From Spirosoma aureum (lineage in GTDB: Bacteria; Bacteroidota; Bacteroidia; Cytophagales; Spirosomataceae), in NCBI RefSeq assembly GCF_011604685.1, contig NZ_CP050063.1:2936501-3000500 (forward strand): DNA of 64,000 bases, read 5' to 3'. The notes beneath the pieces are model-generated. The model searched no databases. It was not told the DNA's origin and worked only from the letters and a program-made list of their open reading frames with translations. This document shows, piece by piece, positions 27,717 to 36,076 of this stretch. Each line of letters begins with the position of its first letter. Within the stretch, counting starts at the first letter, position 1. The translations under genes were made by a program, and so were the position numbers.

Positions 27717-28493
27717 CTAAAATAATCGAATGCCAAGTGATAAAGTGGCAATACCCAGATAACCGGTAATATCTTTGTTTTTGTAGATTCCGCCCACGGG
27801 TACCGCATACCGGGCGTCGAGATCCAAGCGATTGAAGAATGTATACCCGACGCCAATTTCGGCCGCGTATGTAAATGATTTAACCTCAAGAATACTTTCC
27901 GTAGGGCTTTGTGGGTTCGGATTTTTTAAATCAGATGTCGTTTCCGGCGTTGGGATACTAAGCGACAAAATTGTTGCTGTCGATGTTCGCTTAGCCTGGG
28001 CTTTGGTTGTAAACAGCAGATTTGGCCCAATGAATGCCCGTAATTTACCACCCGCCCATTTTTTGCCAAGTAAGATTGGAATATTGACGGATTCAAGTAC
28101 TGATTCCGAAACGGTATTGATGCTGGCGGGAGTTGAAGCCGGTATTTGTGCAGGAAGCGTTTGGCCAGCCAGAACGGCAGCAACGGCTGCGGGTACTGTG
28201 AAGTCCGTTTTCTGATTGAGAACGAACCTATTGTAGTCAACTTCAACCTGTATAAAGAATTTGTTGAAGTTCTGGCGACCCCAAAGTCCGAACGAATAGC
28301 CATAGCCAACCCCGTTATTCTGATTATTCAACTGAGGAATGGCAAGAGAAGCGGAAAGGGGAACTGACGGGATTGTTGTGTGACCATGTGTGAATGTGGC
28401 ACCTCCTTTAAGGCCACCTTCAAAATTACCCTGAGCTAATGCAGTTACCGTACTTGTGAAGAACACCAGCGCAGCAAGTTTTAGTCGTTTCAT
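27717..28493 (-). CDS. Outer membrane beta-barrel (porin-family) protein
   Basis: A 258-residue outer membrane protein with a signal peptide (about 1-20, ending ALAQG) and alternating amphipathic strands consistent with an 8-10-stranded barrel: FEGGLKGGATFTHG, GYGYSFGLWGRQNF, FFIQVEVDYNRFV, LRAFIGPNLLFT, AAEIGVGYTF, and the terminal LSLGIRLF ending in Phe. It belongs to the PorT/OMP_b-brl family of Bacteroidota. A specific function is not evident. Confidence 0.85.
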   Translation of the reverse strand: MKRLKLAALVFFTSTVTALAQGNFEGGLKGGATFTHGHTTIPSVPLSASLAIPQLNNQNNGVGYGYSFGLWGRQNFNKFFIQVEVDYNRFVLNQKTDFTVPAAVAAVLAGQTLPAQIPASTPASINTVSESVLESVNIPILLGKKWAGGKLRAFIGPNLLFTTKAQAKRTSTATILSLSIPTPETTSDLKNPNPQSPTESILEVKSFTYAAEIGVGYTFFNRLDLDARYAVPVGGIYKNKDITGYLGIATLSLGIRLF

Positions 28494-28718
28494 GAATGAG
28501 TCAGCTAACTACCAATAGTAAAAAAATGAGAAATAATTGACGTTGAAGCGCGAAAATAAGCGTTCCTGCATCTAAAACGGGCTTTATTATCGAATTGTTA
28601 TTAGCCTTTCTTGATAATAGAGTAAACATTAACAGGGTAGGATGGTTGTTTGAAATAGATTTATTGGCTTATTTGCCGACCGTTAAATTGATGTTTCACT
28701 ATAAACCACGCTAAACGA

Positions 28719-29192
28719 ATGGGTCTCTTATCGTTTTTCAAAGGAGTTGGAGAAAAGATCTTCCATAAGGAGCAAACGGCCCCCCCCGCTGATCCGGTAC
28801 AAGCAGAAAAGGTCGAACCAGTACGTGCCCAGGCATTGCTTGATCATGTCAAACAATTGGGATTGTCGTATAACAGTCTGACTGTTAAAACGAAAGGTGA
28901 TACTGTTACGCTGACAGGTTCTGTTAAGTCGCAGGAAGACTCAGAAAAGATCGCTTTAGCTGTTGGTAATGTAGAAGGTGTTAGCGCAGTGGATAACCAA
29001 CTGGATGTGGCCGAGCCGACTCCAGAAGGGAAATATTACACGGTGAAATCGGGAGATTCATTGTCAAAAATCGCCAAGGAAGTTTATGGTGATCCAATGA
29101 AATACGGCGTTATTTTCGAGGCTAACAAGCCAATGCTGAAAGATCCGGATCTGATCTATCCTGATCAGGTATTGCGTATTCCTACGTTGTAA
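28719..29192 (+). CDS. BON and LysM domain protein
   Basis: A 157-residue protein with an N-terminal stretch MGLLSFFKGVGEKIF, a BON domain (about 35-95, with VTLTGSVKSQEDSEKIALAV and VSAVDNQL) and a C-terminal LysM domain (about 105-156, YYTVKSGDSLSKIAKEVYGD). This BON-LysM order is that of E. coli YgaU/Kbp, a potassium-binding protein. No signal peptide is seen. The resemblance is strong for architecture; potassium binding here is an inference. Confidence 0.88.
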   Translation: MGLLSFFKGVGEKIFHKEQTAPPADPVQAEKVEPVRAQALLDHVKQLGLSYNSLTVKTKGDTVTLTGSVKSQEDSEKIALAVGNVEGVSAVDNQLDVAEPTPEGKYYTVKSGDSLSKIAKEVYGDPMKYGVIFEANKPMLKDPDLIYPDQVLRIPTL

Positions 29193-29210
29193 TTGTATTG
29201 AAATTTTTGA

Positions 29211-29249
29211 GGGCTGTGTGATTATGCAGATAATCACACAGCCCTTTTT
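29211..29249 (+). terminator. Intrinsic terminator after the BON-LysM gene
   Basis: Perfect 15-bp arms (29211-29225 and 29230-29244) with a 4-base loop followed by TTTTT at 29245-29249, 19 bases after the stop codon. Confidence 0.85.
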
Positions 29250-29330
29250 CGTTTGTAGAGCATTGAATAAGCTTTCCGAACATTCGTACGAATGGACCAG
29301 TTCTAGTAGTCTCAACTGACTGGAAAACAT

Positions 29331-30242
29331 ATGGCTATTCATTTATTATCCTACCTGAAAGAACAGTTCACGCCGGGCGTGATCGATCAGCTCAGTGGCG
29401 ATCTTGGCGAGACCCCCGCCGGCACTCTTAAAGCTGTTACGGGTTCGTTACCCACTTTGCTGGGCGCTTTAACCCGGCGGATTCAGTCAAGCGGAGGGGC
29501 TATGTCAATTATTAGTTTTCTGGAAAAAGGTGATTACAGTGATACGCCCCTCGATGTGGGGCAGGTGACCGATTCGCAGCCGAAAACTGCCGACACATCT
29601 GCCGCTGGACGTGCTTTTCTGGATGCGGTTTTTGAGGATAAACTCACCCGAACCACCGGCCTGATCAGTACATACAGTGGTGTGAAACCAGAGTCGTCGC
29701 TGATAATTCTGGAATTAGCTGGCTCGGTACTAATGGGTGTTCTGGGAAGACAGGAACAGGAAAAAGGCCTGACTGCCAACAGCCTTACCACATTGTTACA
29801 GGGACAGGCTTCCGATTTCAGAACGGCGCTGCCTAGCGGTTTGGATGCCGTTGGAAGTTTGCTTGGGTTTAACGAACTGGAAACAACATCAGGACCAACA
29901 ACCGAGGTGCAGGGTGAAGATAATTTCAGCGGTACGGTTCTGAATCCTAATATTCCGAAAAGTGCTGAAGGCGACCGGCGACGTGAAAATGTTAGCTGGT
30001 TGCGCTGGGTTATGTTTGCTATTGCCGCTTTGGTTCTGGCCTTACTCGTGCAAAAGTGCCGCGAAAACCAAAACGGTGTCGATGGTGTCAGTACTGACTC
30101 AACCAGTCGGGTCGAATCAAATGCTGTAGAAGATACGTCGGCAGCAACAAAGCAAAGTATAAAGGAAGCCCACGGTCAGGTTGATGATTCAACCGCTTCT
30201 GGCCCATTAGGGAGCCGTGATTCAGCTCAGTCCCGTCCATAA
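29331..30242 (+). CDS. DUF937 domain protein with C-terminal membrane helix
   Basis: A 303-residue protein. The N-terminal 180 residues form a DUF937 domain (YLKEQFTPGVIDQLSGDLGE, LPTLLGALTRRIQ), a helical fold also found in YidB-like proteins. One membrane helix (about 223-241, WVMFAIAALVLALLVQKC) is followed by a 60-residue Ser/Asp/Glu-rich tail. Some Bacteroidota relatives continue after this helix into an OmpA-like domain, which is missing here. A second reading frame open downstream may be a frameshifted extension. Function unknown. Confidence 0.85.
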   Translation: MAIHLLSYLKEQFTPGVIDQLSGDLGETPAGTLKAVTGSLPTLLGALTRRIQSSGGAMSIISFLEKGDYSDTPLDVGQVTDSQPKTADTSAAGRAFLDAVFEDKLTRTTGLISTYSGVKPESSLIILELAGSVLMGVLGRQEQEKGLTANSLTTLLQGQASDFRTALPSGLDAVGSLLGFNELETTSGPTTEVQGEDNFSGTVLNPNIPKSAEGDRRRENVSWLRWVMFAIAALVLALLVQKCRENQNGVDGVSTDSTSRVESNAVEDTSAATKQSIKEAHGQVDDSTASGPLGSRDSAQSRP

Positions 30243-30426
30243 ACAAAGGCTATGACGTTAGAGTAGGAGACAGCCCTGACTGTAATAGCAAACAGACTAA
30301 CCGCTATCATGTCTCTACTATAAACACAAGCCTGAATGCACCCATTCAGGCCCCTCCCGATAGTGCCGATGCTCGGCGAGCAGTTGTCCCTGCCGAAATT
30401 AAAGTGAAAGCGAAGAAATAACCCCG

Positions 30427-30486
30427 GAAGTCGGTGAGTCAATCCCTATATGACCTATATTGCCGTCTGATTGACTTACCGACTTC
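30427..30486. terminator. 18-bp hairpin directly before the protease start codon
   Basis: Arms 30427-30444 and 30469-30486 pair over 18 bp with one G-U, around a 24-base loop, and the ATG of the protease gene follows three bases later. No T-tract is present. The loop contains TATATTG, near the -7 consensus. It may insulate the protease gene from readthrough. Confidence 0.5.
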
Positions 30487-30489
30487 ATT

Positions 30490-31374
30490 ATGTTTGTTGA
30501 CGCCATTGAGCGCATTGATCTCTTTACCCGACCTCTTCATTCCATTGTTCGGCTATATGGCCACAACGAAATTGTACCGGGCAGTGCTACCCTGTTTTTT
30601 GTGAACGAACAAGGCTGTGCGATTACTTGTAAGCATGTTGCCGAACTGGTTGCCAAAGCCGACGCCATTTATCATAATTATCGCGATTTTCAGGGGGCAC
30701 GCCGGGACGTTCTGCGCGAAAAAGACGCAGCACAGCGAATTAGCCAGCTGGAAGTAAAATTTAAACTCCAGTCTGAAACGATTATTCGGGTCCGTAATAG
30801 TTTTGTGGGGTGCGTTGATCAGTATAAAGAGCTGACCATTGATATGCACCCTACACAAGATCTGGCTCTTCTACGGTTTAAGGGGTACAATCGATTGCTA
30901 TACGGTTCCTATGCCACGTTTCTGGGTGATAGCAACCGGGTAAAACCTGGCCGGAGCCTTTGCCGCCTGGGCTACCCATTTCCTGAGTTTACGAATTTCC
31001 GCTATAATGCATCCGTTGATGATATCGAATGGACGGCCGATGGTCGCGTAACATCCCCCCGTTTTCCAATTGATGGTATTGTGACCCGATTACTGAGCGA
31101 AAACGGTGGTATAACCGGTATCGAGCTAAGTACTCCGGGCCTTAGAGGGCAAAGTGGGGGACCTTTATTTGACACCAATGGCCTGATCTATGGCATGCAG
31201 TCAGCGACTCGCCACCTCCATCTCGGATTTGACATCGAAGACCGTGAAGTATTGGTCAATGGACGTAAAAGCCGCGTGTCGAACTATCCATTTCTGAATG
31301 TTGGGCAATGCGTTCACGTTGATGTGATCAAGGCATTTTTACGGGAGCGTGGCGTGAAGTATTACGAAGGATAG
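30490..31374 (+). CDS. Trypsin-like (S1/HtrA-type) serine protease domain protein
   Basis: A 294-residue chymotrypsin-fold protein with a complete catalytic triad: His in GCAITCKHVAELV (near residue 49), Asp in HPTQDLALLRF (near 123) and Ser in GLRGQSGGPLFDTNG (near 221). There is no PDZ domain and no signal peptide or membrane segment, so it is probably cytoplasmic, unlike HtrA proteases. Its substrate and trigger are unknown; stand-alone trypsin-like proteins of this type occur in stress and defence settings, but nothing nearby supports a specific role. Confidence 0.88.
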   Translation: MFVDAIERIDLFTRPLHSIVRLYGHNEIVPGSATLFFVNEQGCAITCKHVAELVAKADAIYHNYRDFQGARRDVLREKDAAQRISQLEVKFKLQSETIIRVRNSFVGCVDQYKELTIDMHPTQDLALLRFKGYNRLLYGSYATFLGDSNRVKPGRSLCRLGYPFPEFTNFRYNASVDDIEWTADGRVTSPRFPIDGIVTRLLSENGGITGIELSTPGLRGQSGGPLFDTNGLIYGMQSATRHLHLGFDIEDREVLVNGRKSRVSNYPFLNVGQCVHVDVIKAFLRERGVKYYEG

Positions 31375-31401
31375 CCGGGTCTGCCCATACGGCGTTTCGT
31401 C

Positions 31402-31419
31402 ATTGTTTAGTGAAACAAT
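31402..31419. terminator. Weak hairpin between convergent genes
   Basis: Seven-bp AT-rich arms (31402-31408 and 31413-31419) around a 4-base loop between the protease stop and the lipoprotein stop. Without a T-tract it is a weak candidate. Confidence 0.3.
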
Positions 31420-31431
31420 ATCCTTAACTGT

Positions 31432-31686
31432 TTAATGAATTGGCCGGGCCGGTTCTGTGGCAATCAGTTGGCCGTCGTTGCCAAATACAGCCACAACGGG
31501 CTTGCCGTGCTGCGTGAAATGAGCAAATGAATAGTCGGCGTTTTCGGTCCAGTTAATGGCTGAAACATTACCGAATTTTTTGACAAATGCCTGCTCGACT
31601 GTTGCGTTGGGTTTATCGGCCGATGAGCAGCTCACGAGCCAGCCACCGATCAGGAGGCTGACAACCCACTTTTTGATTGCATTCAT
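31432..31686 (-). CDS. Small PepSY-like lipoprotein
   Basis: An 84-residue lipoprotein: a signal sequence with lipobox LVSC (Cys about 20) followed by a small domain with VEQAFVKKFGNVSAINWTEN and a beta-hairpin ending GQLIATEPA. The pattern F.KKF...INW..... resembles the PepSY-like/BLIP-like putative inhibitor domain widespread in Bacteroidota. Function unknown, probably on the periplasmic or surface side of the outer membrane. Confidence 0.72.
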   Translation of the reverse strand: MNAIKKWVVSLLIGGWLVSCSSADKPNATVEQAFVKKFGNVSAINWTENADYSFAHFTQHGKPVVAVFGNDGQLIATEPARPIH

Positions 31687-31934
31687 AACGAAACCTTTTT
31701 TATTAAATTCTTGTGTATTTCAATGCATCAAAAGTGGCAAAATGGTCTTAAATGGCTTTTAAAATGATGTTAAAAGGCTCTTAAAGTGAGTTGATTAGTT
31801 GCACTTTTCAGGCGGATGGATTAGCCATTTTAGGGGAATAATGGACCGAGTGTTATTTCAATTCCTCGAAAACTCTCGATAGCTTTCAGCAGTTAACAGG
31901 TTGGATGTCACTAATTCGCATTCACTACAGAAAC

Positions 31935-32375
31935 ATGTTAAAACGCAGAGGTTCGGCCGTTTGGAAAGGTGGCCTACAGGACGGTTCTGGTATTATTTCG
32001 TCCTTTAGTGGTGTGCTGAATAACACGCCGTATTCGTTTAAAACCCGGCTCGTCAGCGAAGATGGTAAAGCCGGTACTAATCCTGAAGAACTACTGGCCT
32101 CAGCCCATGCCGGTTGTTATGGTATGGCCGTCAGTGCAGTGCTTGGGCAGGCTGGTTTCACCGCTGACGAACTGAGCGTTAATGCGACACTGACCTTAGA
32201 AACCGATGGCGCTCCCAAAATAACGGCTGTCGACTTACAGATTACGGGTAAAGTGCCCGGCATTTCGCAGGAGCAATTCGAGGAAATCGCGTCGAGTGCA
32301 TCCAAAACGTGTATCATTTCGCAGGCTCTGAATCCCAATATTAACGTAACGAAAGTTGCAACGCTCATAGCATAA
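31935..32375 (+). CDS. OsmC-family peroxiredoxin-like protein
   Basis: A 146-residue OsmC/Ohr-superfamily protein that should reduce organic hydroperoxides with a two-cysteine mechanism. Both cysteines are present, in PEELLASAHAGCYGMAVSAV and in SASKTCIISQALNPN. The start at 31935 (MLKRRGSAVWKGG) is preferred over 31905 since it is where OsmC proteins begin. The stop and the ATG of the SDR gene share one base (TAATG), so the two genes are translationally coupled. Confidence 0.94.
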   Translation: MLKRRGSAVWKGGLQDGSGIISSFSGVLNNTPYSFKTRLVSEDGKAGTNPEELLASAHAGCYGMAVSAVLGQAGFTADELSVNATLTLETDGAPKITAVDLQITGKVPGISQEQFEEIASSASKTCIISQALNPNINVTKVATLIA

Positions 32376-33019
32376 TGGCAAAAGTACTTTCAGTTGTCGG
32401 TGTCGGACCTGGCATTAGTCTGGCGGTGGCACATCGGTTTGCGCGCGAGGGTTTTGCCGTCGCCCTGATCTCACGTGATCTGGCAAAGGTTGAAGGCTAC
32501 GTTAACGATCTAAAAGCCGCTGGTATTGAAGCGGGTGCTTTTGAGTATGACTCTGCTGATTCGGCCTCCCTCGAAACAGCCCTGAAACAGGTTGAAAAGC
32601 AGCTTGGCCCAACCACTGTGCTTCACTATAATGCGGCTTCGCTCCATAAAGGAAGCCTTGAGCAGGAAACGGCGGATTCACTCGTTGCCGATTTTCGGGT
32701 TAATACGGCCAATATTGTTTTGGCTGTCAATACGGTGCGTGGAAAAATGGTGCCGGGTGAGGGGGGCATTCTGTTAACAGGTGGGGGACTGGCTTACATG
32801 AATGCAACAGATTACCTGTCACTGACATTAGGCAAGGCAGCAACTGTAACGCTGGCAAACCTGTTAAATAAAACATTGAAACCTGCGGGCATATTCGTAG
32901 GCACTATAACCGTCAGCGGAACTGTGCGGCCTACAGCTGAGAAACACACGCCCGATAATATTGCTGAAGAATTCTGGAAACTGTATTCGGATCGCAGTAC
33001 GGTGGAAGTGCGGTTCTAA
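32375..33019 (+). CDS. Atypical SDR-family protein
   Basis: A 214-residue Rossmann-fold protein of the short-chain dehydrogenase/reductase superfamily. The N-terminal cofactor motif reads VVGVGPGISLAVAHRFAREG, and an LHYNAAS segment stands where NNAG is usual. The canonical YxxxK pair is not found: the region reads YLSLTLGKAAT, with Tyr and Lys seven residues apart. It may be a non-catalytic or differently arranged SDR. Coupled to the OsmC gene, it could act in detoxification; this is an inference. Confidence 0.82.
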   Translation: MAKVLSVVGVGPGISLAVAHRFAREGFAVALISRDLAKVEGYVNDLKAAGIEAGAFEYDSADSASLETALKQVEKQLGPTTVLHYNAASLHKGSLEQETADSLVADFRVNTANIVLAVNTVRGKMVPGEGGILLTGGGLAYMNATDYLSLTLGKAATVTLANLLNKTLKPAGIFVGTITVSGTVRPTAEKHTPDNIAEEFWKLYSDRSTVEVRF

Positions 33020-33040
33020 TCGGTTCGTGACCGAACAACC

Positions 33041-33079
33041 AAGTGTTGGCTGTATCTTTGAGCGGCCAACACTTTTTTT
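33041..33079 (+). terminator. Intrinsic terminator abutting the next start codon
   Basis: Perfect 10-bp arms (33041-33050 and 33065-33074) around a 14-base loop, followed by T residues to 33079, directly before the ATG at 33080. It should end the OsmC-SDR transcript. The loop holds a perfect -7 element for the following gene. Confidence 0.75.
33053..33060 (+). promoter_or_regulatory. -7 element inside a terminator loop
   Basis: TATCTTTG matches TAnnTTTG exactly and lies in the loop of the terminator hairpin, 19 bases before the ATG of the deacylase gene. A start site about 6 bases downstream would fall in the 3' arm, so the new transcript could not form the hairpin. No clear -33 element is visible. 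Confidence 0.5.
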
Positions 33080-34165
33080 ATGTCCGAATTAACAACGCTG
33101 ACCTCCAGGCAAACGTCCCTTACGACCGACGCGCTTGCGTTGCTGAAACGTCTCATTGCAACGCAGTCGTTTAGTCGCGAAGAGGATCGAACGGCGGTTT
33201 TGATTGACGATTTTTTAAGCGAAAAAGAGATTCCATTTGAGCGGCTAAAGAATAACATCTGGGCAAAAAACCGCCATTTCGACGCACAGAAACCCACTGT
33301 ATTGCTTAACTCGCATCACGATACGGTTAAGCCCAATAAATCCTGGACGCTTGATCCGTTTGAGCCACTGGAACGCGACGGCAAACTGTATGGTCTTGGT
33401 TCTAACGATGCGGGTGGGTGTCTGGTTTCGCTCTTGGCCACGTTCGCCTATTTTTACGATCGGGCCGACATGGCTTATAATCTGATTATAGCTGCTTCGG
33501 CTGAAGAAGAAATATCGGGTCGCGATGGGTTGGAATTGCTGCTCCCTGAACTACCTCCAATTGATTTTGCCATTGTAGGCGAACCGACCGAAATGCAGTT
33601 GGCCGTTGCCGAAAAAGGCTTGCTCGTGATCGATTGCATCGCCCATGGTATCAGTGGCCATGCTGCCCGAGACGAAGGCGACAACGCTATTTACAAAGCA
33701 ATCAAGGATATAAACTGGCTCACAACCTACCAGTTTCCGAAGGTGTCGCCAACGCTGGGGCCGGTTAAACTATCCGTCACGATCATTAATGCCGGTACTC
33801 AGCACAACGTTGTCCCCGATACATGCACGTTTACGATCGATGTACGCGTTACGGAGCAATACACGCTGGAGGAGGTTATTGAAACGATACAGGCAAACAT
33901 CGAGTCGGAAGTCAAACCACGCTCCATTCGGTTGAAACCGTCGAGCATTCCGATCGATCATCCGATCGTAAAGGCAGGCATTGCATTGGGTCGACATACG
34001 TATGGCTCACCCACCACCTCCGATCAGGCTGTACTGAACTGTTTTTCACTGAAATGCGGTCCTGGTCATTCGGGGCGCTCGCACTCGGCCGATGAATTTA
34101 TCTATCTTCGGGAAATTATCGAAGGAGTGGATGGATACATTCGGATGCTTGAGCAGGTGTTGTAA
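33080..34165 (+). CDS. argE: M20-family deacylase, ArgE/acetylornithine deacetylase type
   Basis: A 361-residue zinc deacylase. Metal ligands are in SHHDTVKPNKSW, GLGSNDAGGCLVSLL, the catalytic SAEEEISGRDGLEL, IVGEPTEMQLAVAEKG and the C-terminal CGPGHSGRSHSADEF. A dimerisation domain is inserted in the middle (about 175-285). In Bacteroidota this group removes an N-acyl group (acetyl or succinyl) from the ornithine or citrulline intermediate of arginine synthesis. No arg genes adjoin it, so the exact substrate is inferred; DapE-like or peptidase activity is possible. Confidence 0.85.
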   Translation: MSELTTLTSRQTSLTTDALALLKRLIATQSFSREEDRTAVLIDDFLSEKEIPFERLKNNIWAKNRHFDAQKPTVLLNSHHDTVKPNKSWTLDPFEPLERDGKLYGLGSNDAGGCLVSLLATFAYFYDRADMAYNLIIAASAEEEISGRDGLELLLPELPPIDFAIVGEPTEMQLAVAEKGLLVIDCIAHGISGHAARDEGDNAIYKAIKDINWLTTYQFPKVSPTLGPVKLSVTIINAGTQHNVVPDTCTFTIDVRVTEQYTLEEVIETIQANIESEVKPRSIRLKPSSIPIDHPIVKAGIALGRHTYGSPTTSDQAVLNCFSLKCGPGHSGRSHSADEFIYLREIIEGVDGYIRMLEQVL

Positions 34166-34178
34166 GACTGTTTTCCGG

Positions 34179-34205
34179 AAGGTGCTACGGCCGTATCACC
34201 TTTTT
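34179..34205 (+). terminator. Intrinsic terminator after the deacylase gene
   Basis: A 12-bp stem with one mismatch, centred on TACGGCCGTA, with CACC followed by TTTTT ending at 34205, 14 bases after the stop codon. Confidence 0.7.
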
Positions 34206-34300
34206 GTGAAAAAATCAGGAATATTTTTAATCAAATCGATAGATTAGACTAAGGGTAAGCCTTCTTGTTCGTGTCACTCTGGTATCTGACCGCCTAACCG

Positions 34301-34951
34301 ATGACTGAATCTGAAGGCCAACCTCTATCTAATCAAGGCAATTTCCCGCGTCCGTTCCAGACACCTGACCGTGTTACGTCGATCGTGGATAACGAACATA
34401 TTGTCCGATCTGCCTTTACCAACTCGCCCCAGAAGGGGTTCGAGGCTTTATTCCGGCTTTATTATCTGCCCCTTTGCAGCCACGCGGTACGCTTTGTTTA
34501 TACCCGTGAAGTCGCCGAAGACATTGTCGGCGAAGTGTTTTACCAGCTTTGGAAAACGGGTAGTTATGCGACGATTCAGCACACCTACCGAACATATCTC
34601 TATGCAGCCGTTCGGCATCGGGCTTATAACTACCTCCGCGACGAACTAACGGGTAATCGAACGCCAGCATCGCTCGACGACATAGACGAAACAAGCCTGG
34701 ACGAAACGCCCCAAACGCTCATTGAATACGATGAGACATTCCAGCGGGTAGAAAAAGTAATTCACGAACTGCCTCCGCAATGCCAGCGAATATTCCTGAT
34801 GAGCCGCTTCGAGAATCGCAAAAATCAGGAAATCGCCGACGAACTGGGCCTGGCGCTCAAAACCGTTGAAGCGCATATGGCTCGCGCCCTTCAGCAATTG
34901 CGTCGCGTGTTTCTACCGATTGGTCTGTTTCTTTTTCTCCCATTTCACTAA
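34301..34951 (+). CDS. ECF RNA polymerase sigma factor (Bacteroides expansion type)
   Basis: A 216-residue sigma-70 ECF factor. Region 2 is seen in YYLPLCSHAVRFVYTREVAE and EDIVGEVFYQLW, region 4 in LPPQCQRIFLMSRFEN and NQEIADELGLALKTVEAHMA. The C-terminus is hydrophobic (PIGLFLFLPFH). It is followed after 44 bases by a FecR anti-sigma gene and then an STN-containing SusC gene, the standard trans-envelope relay in which substrate binding at the outer membrane frees the sigma factor to drive the locus. Confidence 0.94.
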   Translation: MTESEGQPLSNQGNFPRPFQTPDRVTSIVDNEHIVRSAFTNSPQKGFEALFRLYYLPLCSHAVRFVYTREVAEDIVGEVFYQLWKTGSYATIQHTYRTYLYAAVRHRAYNYLRDELTGNRTPASLDDIDETSLDETPQTLIEYDETFQRVEKVIHELPPQCQRIFLMSRFENRKNQEIADELGLALKTVEAHMARALQQLRRVFLPIGLFLFLPFH

Positions 34952-34995
34952 GGGTAACGCTATTCGCTTGTGTCAAAATAAGCAAACGTCTGTTC

Positions 34996-36048
34996 ATGGA
35001 AGACATCGTCAACAAAGCGGTTCTGTTCGACTATTTTTCGGGTCGGGTGAGTCCGTTACAGAAGAAGTCAGTGGAGAGCTGGCTATCCGTCTCAGGTAAT
35101 CTGGAGCTCTATTATCAGTGGCTCCATGAGTGGGAACTGAACCGATTACAAACCAATGCCAACTGGCAGCATGCCTACGAAAGAACGTCGATGCGTATCA
35201 CCGACACATCGGCTGTAGATCAGCAGGAAAATGAGCAACCACCAGCCAACTGGCGATCTGGACGCGCGATGCAGTGGATAAACCACGTCTGGTTAGCGGC
35301 TGCCTCTATAATGCTAATAATAGGCCTGGCAGGCTGGCTGTTTCGTGATGTGCTGCTGTATCAGACCATTCGCACAGGGTTTGGTGAAACAAAAAGCGTA
35401 GCCTTACCCGACGGTTCGGTCGTAACGCTAAATGCGAATTCATCACTCCGTTTCCCGCGATGGTTTGACACGCCGATTGGCTTCGGCAAGTTGACGATCA
35501 TGACCGATGATTCACATCAGAATCAGCGAACGGTGGAATTGACCGGAGAGGCCGATTTCTCGGTCCGGCATCTGCCGAATCACCAGCGGTTTGTGGTTGT
35601 GACACCTAAAGGGCTGAATGTGATCGTATTGGGAACGCAGTTTACGGTCTTCAGCCGCGAACGGGCTACGCGGGTCGCGTTACGCTCAGGCCGGGTTCAG
35701 CTAACGACACAGCAAAAAAACGAACCCCCGCTCATCATGCGCCCCGGCGATCTGGTAACGCTTAACCGACAGGGAAGACTGGCACTGACCCGAATTACGC
35801 ATCCGGAAGCAATGGCTTCCTGGAAAGACCATCGGTTTGTATTCGAGCAGACACCCCTACGCGAGATTGCCGATATGCTCCACGAGAACTATGGCCTGGC
35901 CGTAACCATCGAAAATTCGGAGCTGGCTGGACGGACTATTTCAGGCTCATTTACTGCCCGAAACGCGAATGAAGTGTTGCAACTGATCGCGCAATTACTA
36001 CAAATAAATTATATCCGCGAGAATAACCGTGTCTCGTTCACTGATTGA
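34996..36048 (+). CDS. FecR-family anti-sigma regulator
   Basis: A 350-residue inner membrane regulator. The cytoplasmic N-terminus (about 1-92) should hold the sigma factor, a membrane helix follows (about 93-118, VWLAAASIMLIIGLAGWLF), then the periplasmic FecR domain (SVALPDGSVVTLNANSSLRF) and a DUF4974 C-terminal domain (TPLREIADMLHENYGLAV) that receives the signal from the STN domain of the transporter. Order and spacing with its neighbours are canonical. Confidence 0.94.
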   Translation: MEDIVNKAVLFDYFSGRVSPLQKKSVESWLSVSGNLELYYQWLHEWELNRLQTNANWQHAYERTSMRITDTSAVDQQENEQPPANWRSGRAMQWINHVWLAAASIMLIIGLAGWLFRDVLLYQTIRTGFGETKSVALPDGSVVTLNANSSLRFPRWFDTPIGFGKLTIMTDDSHQNQRTVELTGEADFSVRHLPNHQRFVVVTPKGLNVIVLGTQFTVFSRERATRVALRSGRVQLTTQQKNEPPLIMRPGDLVTLNRQGRLALTRITHPEAMASWKDHRFVFEQTPLREIADMLHENYGLAVTIENSELAGRTISGSFTARNANEVLQLIAQLLQINYIRENNRVSFTD

Positions 36049-36076
36049 CTCCTAACCACAAAAACCAATCACTTAA

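Noticed and set aside
30490..31374. Trypsin-like protease as part of a defence system
   Set aside because: The catalytic triad is clear, but no effector, nuclease or sensor partner lies next to it, so a defence role is not supported.
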